Assembly: GCA_036498565.1 (NCBI GenBank)
Contig: DASYFG010000004.1
Span: 496,001 to 560,000, forward strand
Length of the DNA: 64,000 nt
Direction of reading: 5' to 3'
Origin: DASYFG01 sp036498565
GTDB lineage: Bacteria > Bacillota > Bacilli > Lactobacillales > Lactobacillaceae
Shown here in pieces: positions 17,667-27,255 of this stretch. How positions within the stretch are numbered: position 1 is the stretch's first letter; every line of letters starts with the position of its first letter. The position numbers and the translations under genes are program-made. Under the pieces are notes generated by a model. The model was given only the letters and a program-made list of their open reading frames with translations, made no database searches and was not told the DNA's origin.

Positions 17667-18744
17667 GGGCATTCTCCTTTTTGTCAGCTTCAATCAAAGC
17701 TAAGAAATCATCAAACAAATATTCTGCGTCGTGTGGACCAGGTGCGGCGTCGGGGTGGAATTGCACAGAAAAGGCTGGACGGTTAGTCAAACGCACCCCT
17801 TCAACGGTGCCGTCGTTAATTTCTTCATGTGTCACTTCCAAATTCGTGTCAGCAAGGCTTGAACGATCCACGGCGTACCCGTGGTTTTGTGACGTGAAGT
17901 CCAAACGGTCTTGTCCAAGTTGACGCACCGCGTGATTAAAGCCGCGGTGACCAAACTTCATTTTGTACGTTGATGCACCATTGGCAATTGAGAACAATTG
18001 GTGTCCCAAGCAAATCCCAAACAACGGCATTTCGTTTTGCAAAGTTTGAATGGTTGGAATTGCATACGCGGCGTCTTCGGGGTCGCCAGGTCCGTTTGAC
18101 AACATCACGCCGTCAGGGTTAGCGTCTAAGACAGTTTGTGCGTCGACGTCAGCGGGGAAAACCATCACGTTCACGCCACGTTTGGCCAATGAACGCAAGA
18201 TTGAATTTTTCAAACCAAAGTCAATCAACGCCACGCTGATGCCTTCGGTTGGGTTTTGGTACGTTGTTTTGGTCGTGACTTCTTCAACTTGGCTTGTTGC
18301 AAAGTTCGTCGCCTGCAAATCAGCGACCGTCGTGTCCGTCACTTCATCTACCAAAGCCGCTTTCATCACGCCGTAATCACGCAATTCCTTCGTCAAAGCT
18401 CGCGTGTCAACGCCGGTAATGCCCGGCAAATCCATCTTTTCTGCCCATTCGTTAATTGACATATTTGAACGCCAGTTACTTGGGCGGCGTGCGATTTCAT
18501 GCGTGACGATGGCCGTGGCAGCCGGACGCAAACTTTCAAAATCATCACGGTTCACGCCGTAGTTGCCGATCAAAGGATACGTGAACACAATGATTTGGCC
18601 GTGGTAAGACAAATCCGTGATGGTCTCTTGATAACCGCTCATCCCCGTGTTAAAAACCAATTCACCAGCCGCATTGGCCGGCGCACCGAAGGCTTCTCCT
18701 TCGTAAATTGATCCATTTTCCAAAACCAAGTAACGCTTTTTCAT
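17659..18744 (-). CDS. carA: Carbamoyl-phosphate synthase small chain (glutamine amidotransferase)
   Basis: A 361-residue subunit that hydrolyses glutamine and channels ammonia to CarB. The class I amidotransferase nucleophile is in PLFGICLGHQLF (about 242-253) and the catalytic His/Glu are in the FSVQFHPDAAPGP region near the C-terminus. It is preceded by its own promoter and PyrR-type attenuator, so transcription follows pyrimidine supply even though the gene lies directly behind the arginine operon. Confidence 0.97.
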   Translation of the reverse strand: MKKRYLVLENGSIYEGEAFGAPANAAGELVFNTGMSGYQETITDLSYHGQIIVFTYPLIGNYGVNRDDFESLRPAATAIVTHEIARRPSNWRSNMSINEWAEKMDLPGITGVDTRALTKELRDYGVMKAALVDEVTDTTVADLQATNFATSQVEEVTTKTTYQNPTEGISVALIDFGLKNSILRSLAKRGVNVMVFPADVDAQTVLDANPDGVMLSNGPGDPEDAAYAIPTIQTLQNEMPLFGICLGHQLFSIANGASTYKMKFGHRGFNHAVRQLGQDRLDFTSQNHGYAVDRSSLADTNLEVTHEEINDGTVEGVRLTNRPAFSVQFHPDAAPGPHDAEYLFDDFLALIEADKKENAHA

Positions 18745-18769
18745 GTTGATTTCCTTTCAAAATGCCAAA

Positions 18770-18890
18770 CAAAAACCCGACGAACAACAAGTCCGTCGGG
18801 TTTGGTTGGTCTGCGCCTAGTCTGCGGGTACACTGCACCTGCTTTTGAACGTGGAACCTTCCAAGCCTCTCTGGACTTGCTTAAAGGTAA
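18770..18890 (-). promoter_or_regulatory. PyrR-type transcription attenuator of carAB
   Basis: The minus-strand leader has the PyrR loop CCAGAGAGGCTT (within 18853-18886) and a terminator hairpin AAACCCGACG/CGTCGGGTTT plus T-run (about 18771-18803). Its layout matches the leader of pyrD, including the AATTACCTTTAA start. Confidence 0.92.
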
Positions 18891-18898
18891 TTTTTATT

Positions 18899-18927
18899 AT
18901 CCTACCGCAAAACTCATTTAATTTCAA
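18899..18927 (-). promoter_or_regulatory. Promoter of carAB
   Basis: TTGAAA (18927-18922), 17-base spacer, TAGGAT (18904-18899) on the minus strand, next to the end of argF. Confidence 0.75.
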
Positions 18928-18931
18928 GCCC

Positions 18932-19939
18932 TTATGGTAAAAATATATCGCCTAATGTAGCAGCCATCATTGCCTTAATGGTATGTAATCGATTTTCGGC
19001 CTGCTGAAATTGCTTGGCGTACGGCGCATTGAAGACTTCATCGGTAATTTCCATTTCCGTCAAACCATACTCGTCATAGATTTGTTGCGCAACGGTTGTG
19101 TTCAAATCATGGAACGCCGGCAAATCATGCAAAACAATCGTTTCTGGACGACCAGTTTGTGCAACCACAGCGGCGTTTAGTTGGTACGGTTGCAAAGCTT
19201 TGATGCGCGCAGCAAATTCTGCTTCTTCGCCCATCGACGCCCACACATCCGTGTACAAAACATGCGCACCCGCCACGCCCGTTGCCACATCATCGGTTAA
19301 CGTTAGCGTGGCGCCGCTTTGGGCGGCGAATGTTTGTGCGAGTTGTTGAATGGCTGTGATTGGTTGCAAATTTTTTGGTCCAACCAATGTCACATCCACG
19401 CCCAATAACGCCCCAGTCACGAGCAAAGAATTTGCCACATTATTACGCGCATCGCCCAAATAAACCAACTTCAAGCCTTGCAAATGACCAAAAATCTCAT
19501 CAATGGTCATAAAATCCGCCAACATTTGCGTGGGATGCCAGTCGTCCGTTAAGCCGTTCCAAACTGGTACACCGCTAAATGCTGCCAGTTGTTCCACCAA
19601 TGTTTGTGAAAAACCACGATATTCAATGGCATCAAACATGGATCCCAACACTTTTGCCGTGTCGGCCAACGATTCTTTTTTACCGAACTGAATGTCGTTT
19701 GCACCCAAAAATTCAGCATGCGCGCCCAAATCATGTGCGGCCACGGTAAAGGCCGAACGCGTCCGCGTTGACGTTTTTTCAAACAACAACGCGATGTTTT
19801 TACCCGCCAAATACTGATGTGGGATGTTTTTTTGTTTCAAATATTTGAAATGTTGCGCCAATTTAATGAGCGTGTAAATTTCTGAACCGGTAAAATCTTT
19901 CTCCGCCAAAAACGAGCGGCCGTGGAAAATATTGGTCAT
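18932..19939 (-). CDS. argF: Ornithine carbamoyltransferase
   Basis: A 335-residue cytoplasmic enzyme that makes citrulline from ornithine and carbamoyl phosphate. The carbamoyl-phosphate site KTSTRTR is at about residues 55-61, HPTQ near 136 binds in the active site, and the ornithine-binding segment HDLPAFHD is near 272. The start at 19939 is preferred since GGAGG lies 8 bases upstream. It is the last gene of the argGHCJBDF operon, so an anabolic role is more likely than the catabolic ADI-pathway role, although no arcA or arcC is present to contrast. Confidence 0.95.
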   Translation of the reverse strand: MTNIFHGRSFLAEKDFTGSEIYTLIKLAQHFKYLKQKNIPHQYLAGKNIALLFEKTSTRTRSAFTVAAHDLGAHAEFLGANDIQFGKKESLADTAKVLGSMFDAIEYRGFSQTLVEQLAAFSGVPVWNGLTDDWHPTQMLADFMTIDEIFGHLQGLKLVYLGDARNNVANSLLVTGALLGVDVTLVGPKNLQPITAIQQLAQTFAAQSGATLTLTDDVATGVAGAHVLYTDVWASMGEEAEFAARIKALQPYQLNAAVVAQTGRPETIVLHDLPAFHDLNTTVAQQIYDEYGLTEMEITDEVFNAPYAKQFQQAENRLHTIKAMMAATLGDIFLP

Positions 19940-19940
19940 C

Positions 19941-21071
19941 TTAAAATCCTCCAATCGTGTCCAAAATCACTTGTAACCCCGCCAACAAATCGGCTTGGCT
20001 CATCGTCAAAACTGGCAACAAGCGCAACGTATTGCCTTTAGCCGACAAAGCCAAAATCCCGTTCTCACGCAGTTTGGCAACGACTAAATTCACATCAACC
20101 GTCAATTCCAATCCCAACATCAAACCGGTGCCGCGGACTTCTTTGACCTGCGGCATATCAGCAGTTTGCGTGATTAAAAATCCCAGCGCAGCGGCACTTT
20201 TTTGTTTCACAGCTTCCAGGAAAATCGGATTGAGTGTCTTCAAAACCGCCAGCGCACTGCTCATGACCACTGGATTCCCACCAAAAGTCGTGCCATGCGC
20301 GCCCGGTTGAAAGACCGTTCCCAGTGCTGCTTGCCCAATCATCGCTCCGACTGGCAGACCGTTCGCCAAAGCTTTGGCCACTGTTACAATATCTGGTTCA
20401 ATGCCAAACGCTTGATACGCGTACAAATAACCCGTGCGGCCCATGCCAGATTGCACTTCATCGACGATCACCAGCACGCCCAGCGATTGTGCCTTCGCGA
20501 CCAAAGCCTGCACCCACGCCACATCCGCAACGTGAATACCACCTTCGCCCTGCACAACTTCCAACATCACCGCCGCAAAGGATTCATCAAGCAAATCCAA
20601 GCTCGCAAAATCATTAAAAGGCGCCGTCACGACGTCATCATCCACGCCGTAACCAGCTTGATAAGCGGGCACTGGCGTCAAAGCCAACGCGCCATAGGTC
20701 CGACCATGGAACGCATTTTCAAAATTCAAAATCTTGTGTTTACCAGTGTATTTGCGCGCGAGTTTCAAGGCTGCTTCGTTGGCTTCGGCGCCCGAATTGG
20801 CGAAAAAAACCAATTTATCGTCATCCCCAACCAACTGTTCAGCCACTTTTTCCTGTAAAGGACTTTGGTAAAGATTGGACGTGTGCCAAATTTTTTGAAG
20901 TTGATTTTCAACGGCGGCTTGAACGGCGGGATGATGATAGCCGAGATTGACCACCCCAATGCCCGCGCCAAAATCCAAATAACTTTTACCAGTGGCATCC
21001 ACGACGGTGGCGCCTTGGCCGTTCACTAACGTCGTATCGGCACGCGCGTAAGTTTGAAATAAATGACTCAT
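19941..21071 (-). CDS. argD: Acetylornithine aminotransferase
   Basis: A 376-residue class III PLP aminotransferase converting N-acetylglutamate semialdehyde and glutamate to N-acetylornithine. The PLP-site block VIVDEVQSGMGRTGYLYA (about 210-227) and the Schiff-base lysine in TVAKALANGLPVGAM (about 240) are present, as is FHGRTYGAL. It overlaps argB by four bases (ATGA) and is followed directly by argF. Confidence 0.95.
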   Translation of the reverse strand: MSHLFQTYARADTTLVNGQGATVVDATGKSYLDFGAGIGVVNLGYHHPAVQAAVENQLQKIWHTSNLYQSPLQEKVAEQLVGDDDKLVFFANSGAEANEAALKLARKYTGKHKILNFENAFHGRTYGALALTPVPAYQAGYGVDDDVVTAPFNDFASLDLLDESFAAVMLEVVQGEGGIHVADVAWVQALVAKAQSLGVLVIVDEVQSGMGRTGYLYAYQAFGIEPDIVTVAKALANGLPVGAMIGQAALGTVFQPGAHGTTFGGNPVVMSSALAVLKTLNPIFLEAVKQKSAAALGFLITQTADMPQVKEVRGTGLMLGLELTVDVNLVVAKLRENGILALSAKGNTLRLLPVLTMSQADLLAGLQVILDTIGGF

Positions 21072-21781
21072 GTTGTTTCCTCCAAAATCAGTTTTGTACC
21101 ATCAGTCAGCGTTTGGCCGAGTTGAATGCGTTTAACGCCGGCTTGTAACGCCGCAAAAGCTGCGTTGAGCTTGACAAACATGCCGGCTGTCACAATTTTT
21201 TGTTGCATCAATTCAGCCGCCAATGTTGGCGTGAGCTGGTCTAGAATAACTTTATTTTCATCCCAAACGCCCGCCACATCCGTCACAAAATACAACGCAT
21301 CAGCTTGAAAATGTTTTGCCACTGCCAGCGCCACTTCATCGGCGTTGACGTTCAACCACTCACCCGCTGCATTTTCCAGTAACGGCCCAACCACCATTAA
21401 TTCGCCCGGTTTTGGTGTGAAATGAATGTGTTCAACTTCACCCACCAAACCATATTTGCCCGCAGCTTTTACTTGCGCCGTGACGGTATTCGTGACAATA
21501 TTCACCGCTACATGTGCCTGCGCAAACAAATGTTGGATCAGCGGCTGAACTTGTTGTTGCAAGACATCACGCATGACCGTCATCGTTGGTTCATCAGTAT
21601 AACGCAAGCCGTCAATTTTGGTCACGGGCACTTGCGCAAATGCAAGCGCCTCATCAAACATTGGGCCGGCGCCATGCACCAAAATCACCGTTTCACGCGC
21701 ATTTAACCAAGCATCAATTTGCTGTAAAAATGCTAAATTCAATTGTGAAATGGCGTTGCCGCCAACTTTGATAACAATCAT
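21068..21781 (-). CDS. argB: Acetylglutamate kinase
   Basis: A 237-residue amino-acid kinase family protein that phosphorylates N-acetylglutamate. The N-terminal IVIKVGGNAI (2-11) and HGAGP motif (about 36-40) bind ATP and substrate; YFVTDVAGV near 175 is also conserved. The length is slightly short for the family (usually 250-300), lacking the N-terminal helix associated with arginine-sensitive hexameric forms, so feedback inhibition by arginine may be absent. That last point is inference. Confidence 0.93.
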   Translation of the reverse strand: MIVIKVGGNAISQLNLAFLQQIDAWLNARETVILVHGAGPMFDEALAFAQVPVTKIDGLRYTDEPTMTVMRDVLQQQVQPLIQHLFAQAHVAVNIVTNTVTAQVKAAGKYGLVGEVEHIHFTPKPGELMVVGPLLENAAGEWLNVNADEVALAVAKHFQADALYFVTDVAGVWDENKVILDQLTPTLAAELMQQKIVTAGMFVKLNAAFAALQAGVKRIQLGQTLTDGTKLILEETT

Positions 21782-21793
21782 GCTCGCTTCCTT

Positions 21794-22960
21794 CTACGTA
21801 TGATACGCGGCGTTGATTTGGACGTATTCGTACGTCAAATCACTGCCCCACGCTTGTCCTTGTGCCTTGCCGGCAGCCAAATCAATCGTAATTTTGATTG
21901 TGTCTTGCTGCATGACTTGGGCGGCTGGTTGCAAATCCAAACGGATCACGCCGTTTATCACAACCGGCACCGCGTTTATCCATATCGACAATTTTTCGGG
22001 TGCCAATTGAATGCCAACGTTGCCCAAAGCGTCCACGATCCGGCCCCAATTTGGATCAGCACCAAACACCGCGGCTTTCACCAAATTTGACCCGACCACC
22101 GCTTTAGCCATCTTGCGCGCAATCGCTGCACTCGGCGCACCGTAAGCCGTCACATCAATCAACCGGCTGGCGCCTTCGCCATCGCGCGCAATTTGAATGG
22201 CGAGATTTTCAAGGACTTGTTGCAAACCAATTTTGAACGTTTCAAATGCTGGTGTGTCAGCGACGAGTTCATTGTCCCAATCATCACCGTTTGCCAAAAT
22301 CAGCACGGTGTCATTGGTTGATGTGTCGCCGTCAACGGTAATTTGATTGAACGTCACATCGACTAATTCGCGCAATAAGTTTTGCAAAGTTGTGTGGCTG
22401 ATCGTCGCATCCGTGGCGATGAAAGCCAGCATCGTGCCCATATTTGGGTGGATCATGCCGGATCCTTTGGCCACGCCGCTAATTTGATAATCGCCGACTT
22501 GTAGTTGCGCCGTTTTGGTCACTAAATCTGTCGTCAAAATGGCTTTAGCAAAATTCATCGGATCGCTTGTGCTCAACTGTTCAAGACCCGCACTGATTTT
22601 GTCCATTGGCAATTGCTGACCGATAATGCCGGTTGACACGACCAAAATATCATCAGCTTGCACGCCGAGTTTTTGGGCAGCCAGCATTTGCGTGGCTTGT
22701 GCATTTTTTAAACCTTGCACGCCGGTGAATGAATTTGCATTAGCCGAATTCACCACCACGGCACGCACCGTTTTTCCGGTCGCCACCAAATTTCGATTGA
22801 TTTGCACGGGCGCGGCTGGAAATGTATTGCGCGTAAACACGCCGGCAACTTGAGCCGGTTTGTCAGACACTAGCCAACCAAAATCTGGCTTGGTCGGATT
22901 GCGCCGCAACTGCGCGTGAATCCCATCACTATAAAAATTGTTCGGCCACTCAAACGCCAT
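21794..22960 (-). CDS. argJ: Glutamate N-acetyltransferase/amino-acid acetyltransferase (ArgJ)
   Basis: A 388-residue Ntn-type enzyme that recycles the acetyl group from N-acetylornithine to glutamate, and in bifunctional forms also makes N-acetylglutamate from acetyl-CoA. The autocleavage site is visible as HPNMGTMLAF with the nucleophile at Thr176; most homologues have Ala rather than Gly before it. No argA-like synthase or argE is in the operon, so the bifunctional activity would make the pathway complete. It lies between argC and argB. Confidence 0.95.
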   Translation of the reverse strand: MAFEWPNNFYSDGIHAQLRRNPTKPDFGWLVSDKPAQVAGVFTRNTFPAAPVQINRNLVATGKTVRAVVVNSANANSFTGVQGLKNAQATQMLAAQKLGVQADDILVVSTGIIGQQLPMDKISAGLEQLSTSDPMNFAKAILTTDLVTKTAQLQVGDYQISGVAKGSGMIHPNMGTMLAFIATDATISHTTLQNLLRELVDVTFNQITVDGDTSTNDTVLILANGDDWDNELVADTPAFETFKIGLQQVLENLAIQIARDGEGASRLIDVTAYGAPSAAIARKMAKAVVGSNLVKAAVFGADPNWGRIVDALGNVGIQLAPEKLSIWINAVPVVINGVIRLDLQPAAQVMQQDTIKITIDLAAGKAQGQAWGSDLTYEYVQINAAYHT

Positions 22961-22969
22961 TTTTCACCT

Positions 22970-24004
22970 CTAAATATCAAATGGTAATTGCCCCAACCCC
23001 GCGGTTTGCGCAAATCCAAATAACTGATTAAAATTCTGAATTGCCTGTCCCGCCGCGCCTTTGACCAGATTGTCAATGACACTGACCACCATCACGGTGC
23101 GCGTTTGCGGGTTAAATTGCCAACCAATCGCCGTCAAATTACTGCCCACCACCGCTTTTAAATCTGGCAACTGTTGACCCGTCACCTTCACAAACGGCTG
23201 ATCCGCGTACAATTTTTCCAACGTCAACGCCAATTTTTCTTCAAATTCGAACACATCTGCTGGGGCAACTTTGGCATAAATCGTTGCCATCAAACCACGG
23301 TTTAACGGCAATAAGCCGGTGGTAAATTGAAACGGCGGCATCTGCGGTTGCCAGACTTGTAATTGTTGCATGATTTCTGGAATGTGCTGGTGCGCATTGA
23401 CTTTGTACAACGAAAAATTCTCATCCACGTTGGCATAATGCGTGCTGTCGCTGAGCTTTTTACCCGCGCCGCTCACACCGGATTTGGCGTCGACAATAAT
23501 GCTATCTAAATCCACCAAATCCCCTTGCACCAACGGTGCTAAGCCCAGCAAAGTTGCAGTCGCATAACAACCGGGATTGGCAATATAAGCACCAGTTGCT
23601 TGGTTAAACTCCGCCAAACCATAACTCGTCTGCGCCAAAGCTTCAGCGGGTGCCGCCGTGTCCGTTTGATACCATTGCTGATATTGGGCACCGTCTTGCA
23701 AACGTAAATCCCCGGACAAATCAATTACCGGAAAACGCGCTTGCATGAACGTCAGCGCCAAATCTTTGGTCACACCCGCCGAAGTCGCAAAAAATGCCAT
23801 ATTGTTATTTGCCATCAGTTCATCCACGTCAAAGTTCGCCACCGTAAATGGCTTGATTGCTGACCAAGCCAACTGATTTTGCAATGCCGTCAAATCGGCT
23901 TGGCGCGTGTAAACGGTCACTGCCGTGACGTTTGGATGTTGCTGCAATAACTGCCATAAAATTTTGCCGCCATAACCGGTGACGCCGACTACTGCTACTT
24001 TCAT
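22970..24004 (-). CDS. argC: N-acetyl-gamma-glutamyl-phosphate reductase
   Basis: A 344-residue NADPH-dependent reductase of N-acetylglutamyl phosphate. The N-terminal Rossmann motif VGVTGYGGKILWQLL (7-21), the catalytic Cys146 in IANPGCYATA and the conserved HQHIPEI segment (about 213-219) are present. It starts 3 bases after argH and precedes argJ. Confidence 0.96.
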   Translation of the reverse strand: MKVAVVGVTGYGGKILWQLLQQHPNVTAVTVYTRQADLTALQNQLAWSAIKPFTVANFDVDELMANNNMAFFATSAGVTKDLALTFMQARFPVIDLSGDLRLQDGAQYQQWYQTDTAAPAEALAQTSYGLAEFNQATGAYIANPGCYATATLLGLAPLVQGDLVDLDSIIVDAKSGVSGAGKKLSDSTHYANVDENFSLYKVNAHQHIPEIMQQLQVWQPQMPPFQFTTGLLPLNRGLMATIYAKVAPADVFEFEEKLALTLEKLYADQPFVKVTGQQLPDLKAVVGSNLTAIGWQFNPQTRTVMVVSVIDNLVKGAAGQAIQNFNQLFGFAQTAGLGQLPFDI

Positions 24005-24007
24005 TTG

Positions 24008-25387
24008 CTAACCTTCAATCAATTTTTCGTAATATTGTGCTTGTTTGATGACTTCCGCCACCGCTGTTCCGCCCAAAGACGTGCGGCGATTAACCGCGGT
24101 GAGTGGCTGCAAAACGTCGTAAACATCCGCCTCAATCAACGCGCTGGCGGCCTGTAAATCCGCTAAATTCATGTCTTGTAAATTCGTTTGTGTTTGTACG
24201 CCGTGCAAAACTAATTTGCCGACGATTTCATGGGCTTGCCGGAATGGCAACCCTTTGCTGGCGAGATAATCAGCCAACTCTGTCGCATTTGAAAAATCAT
24301 TTTGCGTGCTGGCGGCCATCACCTCCGTGTTGACTTTAAGTGTTTGAAACATGCCGTCAAAGACGTGTAGCGCGTCCATCAACGTCTCATACGCGTCAAA
24401 AACGCCGTGTTTATCTTCTTGCATGTCCTTGTTATACGCCAACGGCAACCCTTTCATCACCGTCAACAAACCGATCAAATCACCGTACACCCGACCAGTT
24501 TTGCCCCGGGTTAATTCGGCAAAATCCGCGTTCTTTTTCTGCGGCATAATTGACGAACCGGTCGAAAAAGCGTCGCTCAATGTCACAAAATTAAATTCAA
24601 AACTACTCCACAACAACACTTCTTCACTCAAACGCGACAAGTGCATCAACAAAATCGACGCCGAGCTCAAAAACTCCAATGCGAAATCCCGATCACTCAC
24701 CGCATCCATGCCATTGTGATAAACATCGGCAAAACCTAAGCTCTGCGCGGTTTGTAAGCGATCAATCGGAAACGTCGTCCCCGCCAAAGCCGCTGCGCCT
24801 AACGGTGACAAACTCGCATGTTGCAAGCCAAATTCAAAGCGTTCCACATCCCGTTGCAACATCGCCACATACGCCAACAAATGATAACCAAATGTGACCG
24901 GCTGAGCGTGTTGCAAATGCGTGTACCCCGGCATCAACGTGCCCGCGTGCGTTTGGGCGAGTTGCACTAGTGTTTGCTGGAACGTCTTGATTTGAGCGAT
25001 GACTTCAGGCGTGCGATTGGTCACCCACAAATGAAAATCGGTAGCAACTTGGTCATTACGGGAACGCGCGGTGTGGAGTTTGCCAGCGACGGGGCCAATT
25101 TTTTGAGTGAGCAGCACTTCAATGTTCATGTGAATATCTTCGTGTGCAATCTGGAAATCAACTTTGCCAGCTTGCACATCCGCTAAAACCGCTTGCAAAC
25201 CGGCGACAATTTCGTCCGCTTCGTTGACGCTAATAATCTGTTGTGCGCCCAACATTTGTGCGTGCGCAATTGAGGCGGTGATGTCTTCGACCACCATTTT
25301 TTGGTCCGTTTCAATTGAAGCGCCATAGGCTTGCACCCACTCGGCGCCGCTTTGGGTGAAGCGTCCGCCCCATAATTTGTCCGTCAT
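24008..25387 (-). CDS. argH: Argininosuccinate lyase
   Basis: A 459-residue member of the fumarase/aspartase superfamily that splits argininosuccinate into arginine and fumarate. The signature GSSIMPQKKNAD lies near residue 280, HTARSRNDQVATD near 106-118 and the active-site histidine in TPGYTHLQHAQPVT-like segment near 155. The gene starts 2 bases after argG. Confidence 0.97.
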   Translation of the reverse strand: MTDKLWGGRFTQSGAEWVQAYGASIETDQKMVVEDITASIAHAQMLGAQQIISVNEADEIVAGLQAVLADVQAGKVDFQIAHEDIHMNIEVLLTQKIGPVAGKLHTARSRNDQVATDFHLWVTNRTPEVIAQIKTFQQTLVQLAQTHAGTLMPGYTHLQHAQPVTFGYHLLAYVAMLQRDVERFEFGLQHASLSPLGAAALAGTTFPIDRLQTAQSLGFADVYHNGMDAVSDRDFALEFLSSASILLMHLSRLSEEVLLWSSFEFNFVTLSDAFSTGSSIMPQKKNADFAELTRGKTGRVYGDLIGLLTVMKGLPLAYNKDMQEDKHGVFDAYETLMDALHVFDGMFQTLKVNTEVMAASTQNDFSNATELADYLASKGLPFRQAHEIVGKLVLHGVQTQTNLQDMNLADLQAASALIEADVYDVLQPLTAVNRRTSLGGTAVAEVIKQAQYYEKLIEG

Positions 25388-25389
25388 GT

Positions 25390-26604
25390 TTACTCCTTTT
25401 TTGGTGAATGGATGTGATTGACTTGCTCATAAACAGTGTTGCCCAGCGTCCAAATTTTGATAAAGCCAACCGCAGCAGCTTGGTCAAATGATGAACTGGC
25501 CGTGTATGTTGCGAGTTCTTCGTTGTAAAGCGAATTCGTCGCTGATTGGCGCGCCACGGCAATCGCGTTGCCTTTGAACAGCTTCATTTTCACGTCGCCG
25601 TTGACCACTTTTTGCGTTTCGTCAATGAAAGTTTGCAAAGCGTCAAACAACGGTGACACCCATTTGGCTTCATAAACCAAGTTGGCTAGTTGTTGTTCAA
25701 TCAATGGTTTGAAATGCGCCACGTCTTTTTCTAAAGTCAAATCTTCCAAATCTTTGTGCGCCGTCATCAACACGGCTGCGGCTGGTGCTTCGTAGACTTC
25801 ACGTGATTTAATCCCGACTAAACGATTTTCAATGTGATCAATCCGGCCGATGCCGTGTTTGCCAGCTAATACATTGAGTTGTTCAATAATCTGCAACAAC
25901 GACAAATCATTGCCATCCAACGCCACCGGCAACCCCTGCGCAAACGTAATCGTCACATAATCAGCCGCATCCGGTGCGACTTCCAAAGCCGCCGTCAACG
26001 CAAAGGCGTCTTCTGGTGCTTCATGCCAAGGATTTTCCAAAATACCAGCTTCGTTAGCACGCCCCCACACGTTTTCGTCAATCGAGTACGGCGAATCCAA
26101 ATCCACAGGAATTGGCACGTTGTGGGCTTTGGCATAGTCGATTTCTTCTTCACGTGACCACTGGAAATCCCGAATCGGCGCTTCAATTTTCAAAGCTGGG
26201 TCTAAGGCATGAATGGCTGCTTCAAAACGAACTTGATCATTTCCGTGTCCAGTTGAGCCGTGTGCAATCGTGGTCGCGTGTTGCACGTGGGCAATTTCAA
26301 CTAATTTTTTGATGATCAACGGCCGTGACAAGGCTGACACCAATGGATATTCGCCTTCATACATCAAATTCCCTTTGATGACCGGCGCGACATATTCCTG
26401 CACAAATTCATCTTTGGCATCAATGACAATTGACTCGCTGGCACCAACTGCCAACGCTTTTTGTTGAATTGCATCCAAATCTTTACCATGCTGTCCAACG
26501 TCCAAAACAACCGCCGTCACGTCATAGCCTTTGTCAATCAACCACGGAATGGCCACCGACGTATCCAACCCACCTGAATATGCTAAAATCAATTTTTCAG
26601 TCAT
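25390..26604 (-). CDS. argG: Argininosuccinate synthase
   Basis: A 404-residue ATP-dependent enzyme that joins citrulline and aspartate. The N-terminal PP-loop motif ILAYSGGLDTSVAI lies at residues 6-19, followed by GHGNDQVRFE near 116-125 for citrulline/aspartate binding. It is the first gene of the argGHCJBDF operon and follows an AT-rich regulatory region with an ARG box. An unbroken glutamate-to-arginine route is therefore encoded between 18932 and 26604. Confidence 0.97.
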   Translation of the reverse strand: MTEKLILAYSGGLDTSVAIPWLIDKGYDVTAVVLDVGQHGKDLDAIQQKALAVGASESIVIDAKDEFVQEYVAPVIKGNLMYEGEYPLVSALSRPLIIKKLVEIAHVQHATTIAHGSTGHGNDQVRFEAAIHALDPALKIEAPIRDFQWSREEEIDYAKAHNVPIPVDLDSPYSIDENVWGRANEAGILENPWHEAPEDAFALTAALEVAPDAADYVTITFAQGLPVALDGNDLSLLQIIEQLNVLAGKHGIGRIDHIENRLVGIKSREVYEAPAAAVLMTAHKDLEDLTLEKDVAHFKPLIEQQLANLVYEAKWVSPLFDALQTFIDETQKVVNGDVKMKLFKGNAIAVARQSATNSLYNEELATYTASSSFDQAAAVGFIKIWTLGNTVYEQVNHIHSPKKE

Positions 26605-26639
26605 GCTAATATCCTCGCGTTTATTAATAATTGTTTTTA

Positions 26640-26735
26640 ATTATACGTACATAGAGAATAAACGCAATATAAAATGAATTTATATTCATAATTACAGATT
26701 ATATACTGACTATTTAGTAATAAATTCCGTAATTT
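26640..26735 (-). promoter_or_regulatory. Arginine operon promoter region with ARG box
   Basis: The palindrome TGAATTTATATTCA (26675-26688) matches the ArgR operator form. Candidate -10 elements on the minus strand are TATAAT near 26643 (with TTGCGT 16 bases upstream) and another TATAAT near 26703. The ARG box lies just upstream of the nearer -35, so ArgR could repress when arginine is plentiful. No argR is in the window. Confidence 0.7.
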
Positions 26736-26754
26736 TATGCATTATATACAAATA

Positions 26755-26785
26755 AAAAAGACGTTACCCGTCAAGGTAACATCTA
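26755..26785 (-). terminator. Terminator after the hsp20 gene
   Basis: Hairpin GATGTTACC/GGGTAACGTC followed by a six-T run on the minus strand, just after the stop at 26799. Confidence 0.85.
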
Positions 26786-26798
26786 ACATTTGCAGTTT

Positions 26799-27221
26799 TT
26801 AATCGGTTTTAACGGTAATTTTTTGTGGTTCTGGCAAAGCAGTTAACGGGATCATCACCTTTAACACGCCTTGCTTAAATTCTGCCACGACGGCTGTCGT
26901 ATCCGCGCGCTCAGGCAGTTGAATGCGGCGATAAAAGCTTGAGCTGCTTTCCCGCACCACATATTTTTTCTGCTTATCTTCCTCGCGTTCGTGACGCTCA
27001 GCACTTATGACAAGCGCACCGTCGTCAATGCGCACGTCCACATCTTCATTAGCGAAGTTTGGCAAATGCGCTTCGACGGTTAATTGTTTGTCGTCTTCAG
27101 TGTACACATCAGTCGTCGGCACGCGACTGCCCTGACGTGGCGTCAAAAAATCATCGCCGAAAAATTGACGTTTCAACGATTCAAATTCTGCAAATGGATC
27201 AAATTTGGCTAAATTTGCCAT
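26799..27221 (-). CDS. Small heat-shock protein, Hsp20/alpha-crystallin family
   Basis: A 140-residue cytoplasmic chaperone. The alpha-crystallin domain covers about residues 38-135; recognisable pieces are the central ERHEREED loop, YRRIQLPERAD and the GVLKVMIPL segment containing the G-V-L pattern. It should hold unfolding proteins under heat, acid or ethanol stress. The start is ambiguous between adjacent ATGs at 27224 and 27221; the second is 8 bases from GGAGG. Single-gene unit with its own promoter, leader hairpin and terminator. Confidence 0.92.
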   Translation of the reverse strand: MANLAKFDPFAEFESLKRQFFGDDFLTPRQGSRVPTTDVYTEDDKQLTVEAHLPNFANEDVDVRIDDGALVISAERHEREEDKQKKYVVRESSSSFYRRIQLPERADTTAVVAEFKQGVLKVMIPLTALPEPQKITVKTD

Positions 27222-27255
27222 CATCAACACCTCCTACAAAACAATTTAATTGTGT

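Noticed and set aside
20202..20858. A 218-codon plus-strand open frame inside argD
   Set aside because: Antisense to a well-conserved aminotransferase with no independent coding evidence.
26605..26760. AT-rich region before argG as a replication origin or phage attachment site
   Set aside because: No DnaA-box cluster, integrase or duplicated core was seen; an ARG box and promoters explain it.
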